Shown one piece after another: positions 1-5,593 of a DNA stretch of 7,140 nt. The stretch spans positions 1 to 7,140 of the forward strand of contig DKBC01000204.1 in assembly GCA_002451065.1 (NCBI GenBank). The letters are read 5' to 3'. The stretch comes from Betaproteobacteria bacterium UBA6910 (GTDB lineage: Bacteria > Pseudomonadota > Gammaproteobacteria > Burkholderiales > UBA6910). Each line of letters opens with the position of its first letter. The first letter of the stretch is position 1. A program made the translations under genes and the position numbers. The notes beneath the pieces were generated by a model. That model made no database searches, had not been told where the DNA came from, and saw only the letters and a program-made list of their open reading frames with translations.

Positions 1-756
1 AGCCTCGGCATCGCGATCTCGGAGGCGGTCGAGGTGGCGGCGTCCCGGGAGGACACCAAGTACGCCCTGGGATCGGTGCTGAACCACGTGCTCCTGCACC
101 AGACCGTGGTGGGCCAGGAAGCCATGGCCCAGATGGAAATGGCGAACGACTACCCCGACGTGATCGTAGGTTGCACCGGGGGAGGCTCCAATTTCGCAGG
201 CATCGTGTTTCCGTTTCTCGGCGCCCAGCTGCGGGGCGGCAGGAAGGTTCGCATCGTCGCCGTGGAGCCGGCGGCCTGCCCGTCTTTAACCCGCGGCAGG
301 TACGCCTACGATTTTGGCGACACCGCGCATCTCACGCCCTTGGCCAAGATGCACACCCTGGGATCCACTTTCACGCCCCCCGGATTTCACGCCGGCGGTT
401 TGCGCTATCACGGCATGGCGCCCCTGGTCTCCCACGTCAAGGAACTGGGCCTGATCGAAGCCACCGCCTATCACCAGAAGACCTGTTTCGATGCGGGTGT
501 CCAGTTTGCCCGGGCCGAGGGCATCCTGCCGGCGCCGGAGGCGAATCACGCGGTGCGCGGCGCCATCGAGGAAGCGCTCAAGTGCAAGCAGGAGGGCGTA
601 TCCCGGGCGATTCTGTTCAACCTCTGCGGCCATGGGCATTTCGACATGCAGGCATACATGGATTACTTCGCCGGCAAGCTCACCGACCAGAGCTATGACG
701 AGGCGGAGCTGGCCATGGCGCTCTCCGGTCTGCCCTCGGTGCCTGCGGCGGCCTGA
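1..756 (+). CDS. trpB2: TrpB-like (TrpB2) tryptophan synthase beta chain, 3' part only
   Basis: This is the C-terminal part (about 251 residues) of a PLP-dependent TrpB2-type enzyme. The frame is open to the window edge, so the start and the catalytic lysine lie upstream, and an internal GTG at 34 is not the real start. TrpB2 proteins form tryptophan from serine and indole in the cytoplasm, often without a canonical TrpA partner. Visible family marks are ALGSVLNHVLLHQT near the left edge, the phosphate-binding GGGSN loop (bases 178-192), the TrpB2-style TFTPPGFHAGGLRYHG stretch, and the NLCGHGHFD motif (bases 619-645), which stands where classical TrpB has SGRGDKD. A Cys occupies the place of the classical PLP-contacting Ser. 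The gene ends in an Ala-rich tail and is followed by two intrinsic terminators, so it closes its transcription unit. The family is recognised with good confidence; the exact substrate in this organism is inferred. Confidence 0.87.
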   Translation, partial: SLGIAISEAVEVAASREDTKYALGSVLNHVLLHQTVVGQEAMAQMEMANDYPDVIVGCTGGGSNFAGIVFPFLGAQLRGGRKVRIVAVEPAACPSLTRGRYAYDFGDTAHLTPLAKMHTLGSTFTPPGFHAGGLRYHGMAPLVSHVKELGLIEATAYHQKTCFDAGVQFARAEGILPAPEANHAVRGAIEEALKCKQEGVSRAILFNLCGHGHFDMQAYMDYFAGKLTDQSYDEAELAMALSGLPSVPAAA

Positions 757-776
757 AGGGACGCGCTTTCCTCGGC

Positions 777-810
777 GACGCCGGCCGCCCTCGGGCGGCC
801 GGTGTCTTTT
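777..810 (+). terminator. Intrinsic terminator after trpB2
   Basis: A perfect 10-bp stem (781-790 with 793-802) can extend to 14 bp with one G-U pair (777-780 with 803-806). TTTT follows at 807-810. It lies 20 bases after the trpB2 stop codon. Confidence 0.85.
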
Positions 811-822
811 CGGGCCTGCCCG

Positions 823-845
823 CGCGAGCCCTGCTCGCGTTTTTT
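823..845 (+). terminator. Second, tandem intrinsic terminator upstream of mgtE
   Basis: A perfect 7-bp stem, CGCGAGC (823-829) with GCTCGCG (833-839), has a three-base loop and is followed directly by six T residues (840-845). It starts only 12 bases after the first terminator and ends 33 bases before the mgtE start codon. It is most simply a backup terminator for trpB2. If transcripts start upstream of it, it would instead sit in the mgtE leader. Confidence 0.75.
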
Positions 846-848
846 GCC

Positions 849-854
849 TAGAAT
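849..854 (+). promoter_or_regulatory. Possible -10 box for mgtE
   Basis: TAGAAT matches the sigma-70 -10 consensus at five of six positions and lies between the second terminator and the mgtE ATG, giving a leader of about 20 bases. No convincing -35 box is seen at 16-18 bases upstream, where the terminator stem lies, so this is weak. Confidence 0.25.
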
Positions 855-878
855 GCGAATAGTTCCGGAATTCCCAGA

Positions 879-2327
879 ATGCAGGATAACGAACGCATCT
901 CGGACTCCGATGAATTGCAGCGGAGCCTGCGGCAAATCGTCCAGCTTCTCGACAAGCAGCGGCTGGTGGAGGAGCTCGTTCATCGTCAGGACATGCCGCG
1001 GCACGGGCTGGTGGAGACACTGGTTCACAAGCAGCACGTCGCCGAGCTGCAGAAGCTGCTGGACGAGCTGGATCCCGCGGATATCGCCCATCTTCTGGAA
1101 GCGCTTCCTCTGGAGGACCGGATCCGGGTTTGGGATCTGGTCAAGGCCGAGCGGGACGGCGAGATCCTGCTGGAGGTCTCGGACGCCGTCCGGGAATCGC
1201 TCATCGCGGCCATGGACACCGGCGAGCTGGCCAACGCCGTCGGACAGCTCGATACCGACGAAATCGCCGACCTGGCCCCGGACCTCCCCCACGAGGTCAT
1301 CCAGGACGTGTTCACGCGGCTGTCTCCGGAGGAACGGGACCAGCTGCGCGCGGCGCTTTCCTATCCCGAGGACACGGTCGGAGCCCTCATGGACTTCGAC
1401 ATGGTCACGATCCGCGAGGACGTGACCCTCGAGGTGGTGTTGCGGTACTTGCGGCGGATGGATGAACTTCCCGACCACACCGACAAGCTGTTCGTGGTGG
1501 ATCGACTGGGCGTGATTCAGGGGGAATTACCCCTCAACCGCCTGCTGTTGCATGATCCGGAGGTCATGGTGGCGGCGGTGATGGAAGACGACATCGTCAG
1601 CTTCGAGCCCGACGACGACGGACGGGAGGCGGCCCAGGCGTTCGAGCGCTACGATCTCATTTCAGCCCCGGTGACCGACGCCAACGGCAAGCTGGTGGGC
1701 AGACTCACCGTCGACGCCGTCGTTGACTTCATCCGGGAGGAGTCCAGCGCCGAGGTCCTGAGCCTGAGCGGCCTGCGGGAAGAGGAGGACATTTTCGCCC
1801 CGGTCTGGAAGAGCCTGAAGAACCGCTGGACCTGGCTCGGGGTCAACCTGGTTACGGCGTTCATCGCCTCCCGGGTGATCGGCGTGTTCGAGGGTTCCAT
1901 CGAGAAACTGGCGGCGCTGGCGGCGCTGATGCCCATCGTGGCCGGCATCGGCGGCAATTCCGGCAACCAGACCATCACCCTCATCGTGCGCGCCCTGGCC
2001 CTGGGACAGATCAGTCTGGCCAACGCCAGGCAGCTATTTGCCAAGGAAATCGGCATCGGCATGCTGAACGGTGTCGTCTGGGGGAGCCTGGTGGGGCTGT
2101 TTGCGTATTTCTTTTACCAGAGCGTGTCGCTCGGTCTGGTGATGACCCTGGCCATGATCCTGAACCTGATGCTGGCGGCGCTGGCGGGAGTGTTCATCCC
2201 GCTGGCCATGTTCAAGCTCGGGCGCGACCCCGCGGCCGGTGCCAGCGTGCTCATCACCGCCATCACCGACAGCGGCGGCTTTTTCATCTTTCTCGGGCTG
2301 GCAACCCTGCTGCTTATCAAGGGCTGA
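879..2327 (+). CDS. mgtE: MgtE-type magnesium channel/transporter
   Basis: The product (482 residues) is a complete MgtE Mg2+ channel of the inner membrane. The order is: an acidic helical MgtE N domain (about residues 20-160), two CBS domains (about 172-288), a connecting helix, and five membrane helices (about 315-482). The pore region shows PIVAGIGGNSGNQ (352-364) and the terminal DPAAGASVLITAITDSGGFF segment (450-469); D464 corresponds by motif to the conserved pore aspartate known from Thermus MgtE. In characterised members the N and CBS domains bind Mg2+ and close the pore when internal Mg2+ is high; the many Asp/Glu residues (for example 236-249) fit this. The start is fixed by the in-frame TAG at 849-851 and by the family N terminus, but the Shine-Dalgarno is poor. 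It stands alone, and no M-box-like leader fits in the short upstream gap. Confidence 0.95.
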   Translation: MQDNERISDSDELQRSLRQIVQLLDKQRLVEELVHRQDMPRHGLVETLVHKQHVAELQKLLDELDPADIAHLLEALPLEDRIRVWDLVKAERDGEILLEVSDAVRESLIAAMDTGELANAVGQLDTDEIADLAPDLPHEVIQDVFTRLSPEERDQLRAALSYPEDTVGALMDFDMVTIREDVTLEVVLRYLRRMDELPDHTDKLFVVDRLGVIQGELPLNRLLLHDPEVMVAAVMEDDIVSFEPDDDGREAAQAFERYDLISAPVTDANGKLVGRLTVDAVVDFIREESSAEVLSLSGLREEEDIFAPVWKSLKNRWTWLGVNLVTAFIASRVIGVFEGSIEKLAALAALMPIVAGIGGNSGNQTITLIVRALALGQISLANARQLFAKEIGIGMLNGVVWGSLVGLFAYFFYQSVSLGLVMTLAMILNLMLAALAGVFIPLAMFKLGRDPAAGASVLITAITDSGGFFIFLGLATLLLIKG

Positions 2328-2540
2328 CGCGGGACTCGTCCCGGGGTCAGGGTGTCCGCCTGGGCCAGTCCGGAGACCGCGCCGCGGACCGCCCGGCGAG
2401 GGGTCGCCGCGCGCCTCGCCCAAGGCTCTGGCGGAAGGACTTCGCGGGGCGGATGACTGGCCCTCGGATGGGCGGATTCGGGGCGGACCGGTGCCGTGGT
2501 CGCCACCGAGTTGATCGTCACTGAGTGAGCAGTCGGGGCG
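2328..2540. other. G+C-rich spacer without recognised gene
   Basis: This lies between the mgtE stop and the cytochrome terminator, so transcription converges on it. Open frames here have no family resemblance or ribosome binding site. The only structure I see is a short perfect inverted repeat, CGGGAC-TC-GTCCCG (2330-2343), just after mgtE. It has no T-run and is at best a weak end signal for mgtE. Confidence 0.5.
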
Positions 2541-2567
2541 AAAAAAAAGCCGCGGCGTGGCCGCGGC
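2541..2567 (-). terminator. Intrinsic terminator after the cytochrome gene
   Basis: On the minus strand a perfect 8-bp stem GCCGCGGC (2567-2560) and GCCGCGGC (2556-2549), with a three-base loop, is followed by eight T residues (the A-run at 2541-2548 on the plus strand). It lies 23 bases past the cytochrome stop codon and is a textbook strong terminator. Confidence 0.9.
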
Positions 2568-2590
2568 CCCCAGTGCGCCGAACGGAGAGG

Positions 2591-3076
2591 TTATTTGGCG
2601 CGGAAATCCTCGTGGCAGCCTTTGCAGGCCTTGCCGGTTTCGCCAACGGCCGCCGTGACGAATTGCTCGTCCCCGGACTTGGCGACCTGGGCCAGCTTGG
2701 TGATGGCTCGGTCGGCATTGTCGTAGGCCGACTTGAACTTGTCGTGGTCGTTCCAATCCCCGGGCTTGGCACCTGGGAAGCGGGCGGGGCTGGCGCCGGG
2801 CACCGGCTCGTCGGTGCCGCGGACGGCGAACTTGTCCGGGCCCACCTGCCACAGGGTCTGCAAGCGTGTGGAATTCGTCACGATCACGCTCTGGTCGTAG
2901 GGCATCTTGTCATGAGCGATGCCGGCGGCAATGGGGCCGACGTTGAGGGCGATGACTCGCATGATGGCTTGCCGGGCCCGGATCGCGTCCTCGGGCTTCA
3001 CTTGCGCCAGGGCCCAGGAACTGATTCCGGCAGCGATCCCGGCGGCCAAGGCCAGGACCTTGAATGTTGGAGTCAT
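2591..3076 (-). CDS. Class II cytochrome c (c'/c556 type), periplasmic
   Basis: The 161-residue protein has a signal peptide (residues 1-24, cleavage expected after ALA) and a single C-terminal haem-binding motif, CKGCH (151-155), close to the end, as in class II cytochromes c (cytochrome c' and c556). The mature part is a short all-helical domain, so the product should be a periplasmic electron carrier or small-ligand-binding haem protein. Met39 in the N-terminal ARQAIMR stretch is positioned like the sixth haem ligand of c556 proteins, which would make it a low-spin carrier rather than a five-coordinate c'; this is inference. An ATG at 3076-3074 preceded by AGGGA seven bases upstream is preferred to the TTG one codon earlier. 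It is transcribed divergently from the sigma factor operon and shares its promoter-like element. Confidence 0.9.
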   Translation of the reverse strand: MTPTFKVLALAAGIAAGISSWALAQVKPEDAIRARQAIMRVIALNVGPIAAGIAHDKMPYDQSVIVTNSTRLQTLWQVGPDKFAVRGTDEPVPGASPARFPGAKPGDWNDHDKFKSAYDNADRAITKLAQVAKSGDEQFVTAAVGETGKACKGCHEDFRAK

Positions 3077-3083
3077 CAAATGT

Positions 3084-3088
3084 TCCCT
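3084..3088 (-). promoter_or_regulatory. Ribosome binding site fixing the cytochrome start
   Basis: AGGGA on the minus strand lies seven bases from the ATG at 3076. This spacing favours ATG over the TTG at 3079. Confidence 0.7.
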
Positions 3089-3167
3089 GCGATTGACGAT
3101 TTGCTCAAACGAATCCAGACTGGCTCGACGTCAGCGAGGCCTGCTCGCGGCCCCTTTTGCCTGGGCA

Positions 3168-3193
3168 AACACGGCTCAAACGGACTTTATTCC
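3168..3193 (-). promoter_or_regulatory. Putative ECF-type promoter for the cytochrome gene
   Basis: Reading the minus strand, GGAAT (3193-3189, within GGGAATAA) is separated by exactly 17 bases from TGTT (3171-3168). The predicted transcript would start near 3162 and have a leader of about 85 bases. The same element with identical spacing occurs on the opposite strand before the sigma factor, which is the main support. Confidence 0.5.
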
Positions 3194-3231
3194 CGATGCG
3201 ATCATTCCTTATGGCTAATGGCGCCGGGCCG

Positions 3232-3257
3232 GGAATAACTCGGCCGTTTGCCCTGTT
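3232..3257 (+). promoter_or_regulatory. Putative ECF-type promoter for the sigma/anti-sigma operon
   Basis: GGAAT (3232-3236, within GGGAATAA) and TGTT (3254-3257) are separated by exactly 17 bases, matching the divergent element. This resembles the GGAAC-N16/17-CGTT class of ECF promoters. The start site would be near 3263, about 90 bases before the sigma factor ATG. An inverted repeat GGCCG/CGGCC (3227-3231 and 3241-3245) frames the -35 region. Autoregulation by the encoded sigma factor is inferred. Confidence 0.5.
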
Positions 3258-3340
3258 ATTACCATGGTGACGAACCCGGAATGAATCGGACGGGTCGGAC
3301 TGTGTGGGGGCGCGCCGCGGGCCGGCGGGCGAGAGTCCAC

Positions 3341-3346
3341 GGAGGG
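3341..3346 (+). promoter_or_regulatory. Ribosome binding site fixing the sigma factor start
   Basis: GGAGGG lies eight bases before the ATG at 3355. It selects this codon over an in-frame GTG at 3304, which would add a 17-residue Arg/Gly-rich tail foreign to the family. Confidence 0.8.
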
Positions 3347-3354
3347 CTTCGCTG

Positions 3355-3864
3355 ATGGCGGATTTCGCGGCCCAGGTGGCGCAGCACGTTCCACGCTTGC
3401 GGCGTTATGCCCTGGCGCTGACCGGAGACCGCTACCGCGCGGATGACCTGGTCCAGGACACGCTGGAAAGGGGGTGGAGCAAGTTCCATCTCTGGCGAGC
3501 AGGCAGCGACCTGCGGGCATGGTTGTTTACGATCATGCACAACACCTTCGTCAACCAGCTGCGGCAGGGCTCGCTGCGGGATTCCGGCGTGCCCCTGGAC
3601 GAGCAGGGGCTGGAAGTCCCGGTACGGGCTGCCCAGGAGGACGCCCTCGAGATTCGGGATCTCGAGGCGGCGCTGGCGAGACTGCCCGCAGAGTATCGGG
3701 AAGTGGTACTACTGGTTGGACTGGAGAACCTGCGCTACGAAGAGACCGCGCAAGTGCTGGGAATCCCGGTCGGCACGGTAATGTCCCGGCTGTCCCGGGG
3801 GCGCGAGCAGCTGCGAAGATTGATGGCGGGCGGCGCATCGCCGAGCCCGAAGTTAGTGAAATGA
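3355..3864 (+). CDS. ECF-family RNA polymerase sigma factor
   Basis: The 169-residue product is a typical small extracytoplasmic-function sigma factor with only regions 2 and 4. Region 2 (about 10-74) contains RADDLVQDTLERGW and DLRAWLFTIMHNTFVNQLR, which contact core polymerase and the -10 element. A linker follows (75-100). Region 4 (about 102-156) contains LPAEYREVVLLVGLENLRYEE and the helix-turn-helix GIPVGTVMSRLSRGREQLRRL, which reads the -35 element. No extra C-terminal domain is present. The gene overlaps the anti-sigma gene by four bases (ATGA), a coupling that balances the two proteins. The pair is probably autoregulated from the promoter at 3232-3257, and the divergent cytochrome gene is a likely target. 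The exact ECF group cannot be fixed by eye. Confidence 0.93.
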   Translation: MADFAAQVAQHVPRLRRYALALTGDRYRADDLVQDTLERGWSKFHLWRAGSDLRAWLFTIMHNTFVNQLRQGSLRDSGVPLDEQGLEVPVRAAQEDALEIRDLEAALARLPAEYREVVLLVGLENLRYEETAQVLGIPVGTVMSRLSRGREQLRRLMAGGASPSPKLVK

Positions 3865-4607
3865 CCGCGATCAACGATAAAGACCTGCACAGCCTGGTGG
3901 ACGGCGAACTGGACCCGGCGCATGCCGCCCGGGTGGAGGCGTACCTTGCCTCCGATCCGGCAGCCGCGGAGCGCGTCGCCGCCTACCGCCGGCAGAACGA
4001 TGCGCTCCACGCGCTGTTCGATCCGGCGCTGGAGGAGCCGCTGCCCCCGGGCCTGCTGACGAAACCTGAGTCGCGCTGGCCGCTGCTGCGCCATGCGGCG
4101 GTGATCGCCTGGCTGGCGGTGGGCGGGGTTGCGGGGTGGAGCATGCGCGGCGCCGTGGAAATGACCGCACCGCAACCTGTCACGTTGGCGCGCCAGGCCG
4201 CCGTTGCCCACGCGGTTTATGTGCCTGAGGTCCGTCACCCGGTGGAAGTGGGTGCCGATCAGGAACAGCATCTGGTGGCCTGGCTCTCGAAGCGCCTGGA
4301 TGCCGAGGTCAAGGCTCCCAGCCTCGCCGAATCGGGTTACGGCTTGGTGGGCGGGCGGCTGCTTCCGGCGGCGGACGGTCCGGCAGCCCAGTTCATGTAC
4401 CAGGACGGCAAAGGCCGTCGCCTGACCTTGTACGTGCGCCGGGGCGCTGAGGGCAACCAGGAAACGGCGTTTCGCTTTGCCCAGGAATCCGGGGTCGGCG
4501 TGTTCTATTGGGTGGAAGGCCCCTTGGGGTACGCGCTAAGCGGCGATCTCGAAAAGTCGGAATTGCTCCGGATCGCCAACATCGTCTTCCACCAGCTCAA
4601 TCCCTGA
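3861..4607 (+). CDS. Membrane-anchored anti-sigma factor (COG5662-like)
   Basis: The 248-residue protein starts at the ATG overlapping the sigma factor stop. The N-terminal cytoplasmic part (1-70), with DLHSLVDGELDPAHAARVEAYL and AYRRQNDALHALFDP, is typical of the COG5662 anti-sigma family that binds ECF sigma factors. One membrane helix (about 76-95) follows, then a periplasmic domain (about 100-248) that should receive the signal. The protein contains no cysteine at all, so the HxxxCxxC zinc site of ZAS anti-sigma factors is absent and a thiol-based switch through that site is excluded. Release of the sigma factor is more likely by proteolysis or a conformational change, which is inference. 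It is followed by a weak hairpin, and no further gene shares the operon. Confidence 0.87.
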   Translation: MTAINDKDLHSLVDGELDPAHAARVEAYLASDPAAAERVAAYRRQNDALHALFDPALEEPLPPGLLTKPESRWPLLRHAAVIAWLAVGGVAGWSMRGAVEMTAPQPVTLARQAAVAHAVYVPEVRHPVEVGADQEQHLVAWLSKRLDAEVKAPSLAESGYGLVGGRLLPAADGPAAQFMYQDGKGRRLTLYVRRGAEGNQETAFRFAQESGVGVFYWVEGPLGYALSGDLEKSELLRIANIVFHQLNP

Positions 4608-4670
4608 ATCCGGAGCCACCGGGCTGGGCATGGGCTGCCGGCGGGCCGGTCGCCGGGGTTCTCGCAAACG

Positions 4671-4697
4671 GAAGAGGCGTCGCGCAAACGCCCCTTC
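4671..4697. terminator. Weak, possibly two-way terminator between convergent genes
   Basis: GAAG-A-GGCGT (4671-4680) pairs with ACGCC-C-CTTC (4688-4697), giving nine base pairs with one mismatch. It sits between the convergent anti-sigma gene and the 114-residue protein gene. Neither strand has a good T-run after it, so termination is uncertain. Confidence 0.35.
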
Positions 4698-4717
4698 TCG
4701 TTCGGAACGGCCGGATC

Positions 4718-5062
4718 CTAGCCGGCCAGGTAGATCACCCCGGGCTCCATGAACAACTCGTTGCTCCCCACCTCGCGAGGCAGGCCCCGGGGAATGACGC
4801 GATGGAAGTCGTAGCGTATGCCCTTGAACACCACGTAGCGGTAAATATCGGCCCCGTCGAAATGGCCGATAACGTCAGCCACCCGGTCCAGCGCGCTGAG
4901 CTTGCGGACGACGACCCCCATTTCCCGCAAATACTGCGGATCCTGAAGCCGGCGCCGCTCGGCGCTCCAGATCGCATAGGCGGGCACCACCGTGGCGCCC
5001 ACGATCAGTGCCACGTAGAACAGGCTCAGCACCCCTTCCAGAATCAGTTGACCGACGTTCAT
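4718..5062 (-). CDS. Uncharacterised one-helix membrane protein
   Basis: I do not recognise this 114-residue protein. The N terminus carries one clear hydrophobic helix (about residues 8-31, LEGVLSLFYVALIVGATVVPAY), then an Arg/Glu-rich stretch (34-60, SAERRRLQDPQYLREMG) and a mixed soluble domain with IYRYVVFKGIRYDFHRVIPRGL (73-94) and GSNELFMEPGVIYLAG at the end. The positive charges just after the helix suggest that the C-terminal domain is cytoplasmic. ATG at 5062 is the only good start before an in-frame stop at 5098-5096. The ribosome binding site is poor. The frame has convincing protein character: sensible composition, high-G+C third positions and no low-complexity regions. It may be co-transcribed weakly with the gene upstream or have its own promoter. 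Confidence 0.72.
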   Translation of the reverse strand: MNVGQLILEGVLSLFYVALIVGATVVPAYAIWSAERRRLQDPQYLREMGVVVRKLSALDRVADVIGHFDGADIYRYVVFKGIRYDFHRVIPRGLPREVGSNELFMEPGVIYLAG

Positions 5063-5074
5063 GCTGACATCCGC

Positions 5075-5088
5075 GGCCGTTTTCGGCC
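5075..5088 (-). repeat. Perfect hairpin in front of the hypothetical gene
   Basis: GGCCG-TTTT-CGGCC is a perfect inverted repeat ending 13 bases before the start codon at 5062, just upstream of where a ribosome would bind. On the transcript the loop is AAAA. It could affect translation start or be an operator. Confidence 0.5.
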
Positions 5089-5334
5089 TTATCCCTCACA
5101 TTCATGGTATAGCATTTTCGGGCCGGGGATGCGGGCGGAAGCGGACGGACGTGAAGCCCGGCGAGACGTGGCGGTCGAGGCGTGACGGTTGCCACAGGGC
5201 CGGGGCTGAGGATCGAAACGGATGGAGCGTCCGGCTCGCGCGCCGGCTGGCGGGAGTCCCACCGTGCACCCGGAAACACGGTGGCGGAAAAGACCGGGAG
5301 GGGGTGGCGCTGCGGGAGGCGGGTAGGAGACTGG

Positions 5335-5378
5335 AAAATGAAAAGGGCGGCGTTGGGAGTTACCACAAACAGCCGCCC
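5335..5378 (-). terminator. Intrinsic terminator after the histone-like gene
   Basis: On the minus strand GGGCGGC (5378-5372) pairs perfectly with GCCGCCC (5351-5345), and the RNA continues with TTTTCATTTT (5344-5335). The 20-base loop can pair further with mismatches. It lies about 100 bases after the stop of the 33-residue gene. Confidence 0.75.
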
Positions 5379-5411
5379 GAGGTTCTATCCAGCCAGACTC
5401 ACTACCTCGGG
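5376..5411 (-). repeat. Inverted repeat overlapping the terminator stem
   Basis: CCCGAGGT (5376-5383) and ACCTCGGG (5404-5411) form a perfect 8-bp stem around a 20-base loop. Three bases (5376-5378) are shared with the upstream arm of the terminator, so both full stems cannot form at once. Confidence 0.55.
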
Positions 5412-5478
5412 TGGCCTGCGCAGCCCAGTGGGGCGCGCGGTTGCCAGCGAGGCCGGAGCCTGATGCGCTGGCTTAGCG

Positions 5479-5580
5479 TTACTTCTTCTTCTTGGCGGTC
5501 TTCTTCTTCGCCGCGGGTTTCTTAGCAGTCTTCTTGGCGGCGGGTTTCTTCGCCGTGGACTTCTTCTTGGCAGTAGCCAT
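5479..5580 (-). CDS. 33-residue Lys/Ala/Pro-rich histone H1-like peptide
   Basis: The ATG at 5580 opens a 33-codon frame ending in TAA at 5479. The product has 16 lysines, 9 alanines, 4 threonines, 2 prolines and no acidic or aromatic residue. It contains two tandem copies of TAKKPAAKK (residues 9-17 and 18-26) and ends in four lysines. This is the composition of the H1-like tails of bacterial nucleoid proteins, so non-specific DNA or RNA binding in the cytoplasm is the likely role; it lacks any folded domain. AAAGGAG lies six bases upstream, a near-perfect ribosome binding site, and a good sigma-70 promoter and terminator flank it. Nearly uninterrupted AAG/AAA/GCN codons could be taken for simple sequence, but the start, ribosome site and promoter argue for a real, well-expressed gene. 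It could also be a shortened relative of longer Lys/Ala/Pro-rich proteins. Confidence 0.85.
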   Translation of the reverse strand: MATAKKKSTAKKPAAKKTAKKPAAKKKTAKKKK

Positions 5581-5586
5581 TAGTTA

Positions 5587-5593
5587 CTCCTTT
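5587..5593 (-). promoter_or_regulatory. Strong ribosome binding site of the histone-like gene
   Basis: AAAGGAG on the minus strand is six bases from the ATG at 5580. It is the best Shine-Dalgarno match in the window and the main evidence that the 33-residue frame is translated. Confidence 0.85.

Larger units (their letters stand above)
5063..5478. other. Intergenic region between the two small minus-strand genes
   Basis: I see no gene here. It holds the terminator at 5335-5378 and the overlapping inverted repeat at 5376-5411 next to the histone-like gene, and a hairpin at 5075-5088 next to the hypothetical gene. The stretch 5089-5334 is G+C-rich and shows only a possible TATACC -10 box (minus strand, about 5113-5108) without a matching -35. 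Confidence 0.5.

Noticed and set aside
757..878. Mg2+ riboswitch (M-box) before mgtE
   Set aside because: The gap is filled by two terminators and is too short for the known M-box architecture; no matching motifs seen.
2034..2852. Minus-strand frame of 272 codons across mgtE end, spacer and cytochrome
   Set aside because: It covers two real genes and a strong terminator; rich in Arg/Gly/Pro, typical of a shadow frame.
3264..3284. Six-codon open frame (MVTNPE) at the predicted sigma operon start site
   Set aside because: No ribosome site and very short; probably chance.
3304..3354. GTG at 3304 as sigma factor start
   Set aside because: It would bypass the GGAGGG ribosome site at 3341-3346 and add a basic tail not seen in ECF sigma factors.
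4709..4727. GGCCGG/CCGGCC inverted repeat over the stop codon of the hypothetical gene
   Set aside because: No T-run on either strand and the stem overlaps coding sequence; too weak to call a terminator.
4508..5185. Plus-strand frame of 225 codons over the anti-sigma end and the hypothetical gene
   Set aside because: It overlaps the real anti-sigma gene and is antisense to the 114-residue gene, has no ribosome site, and has an implausible composition.
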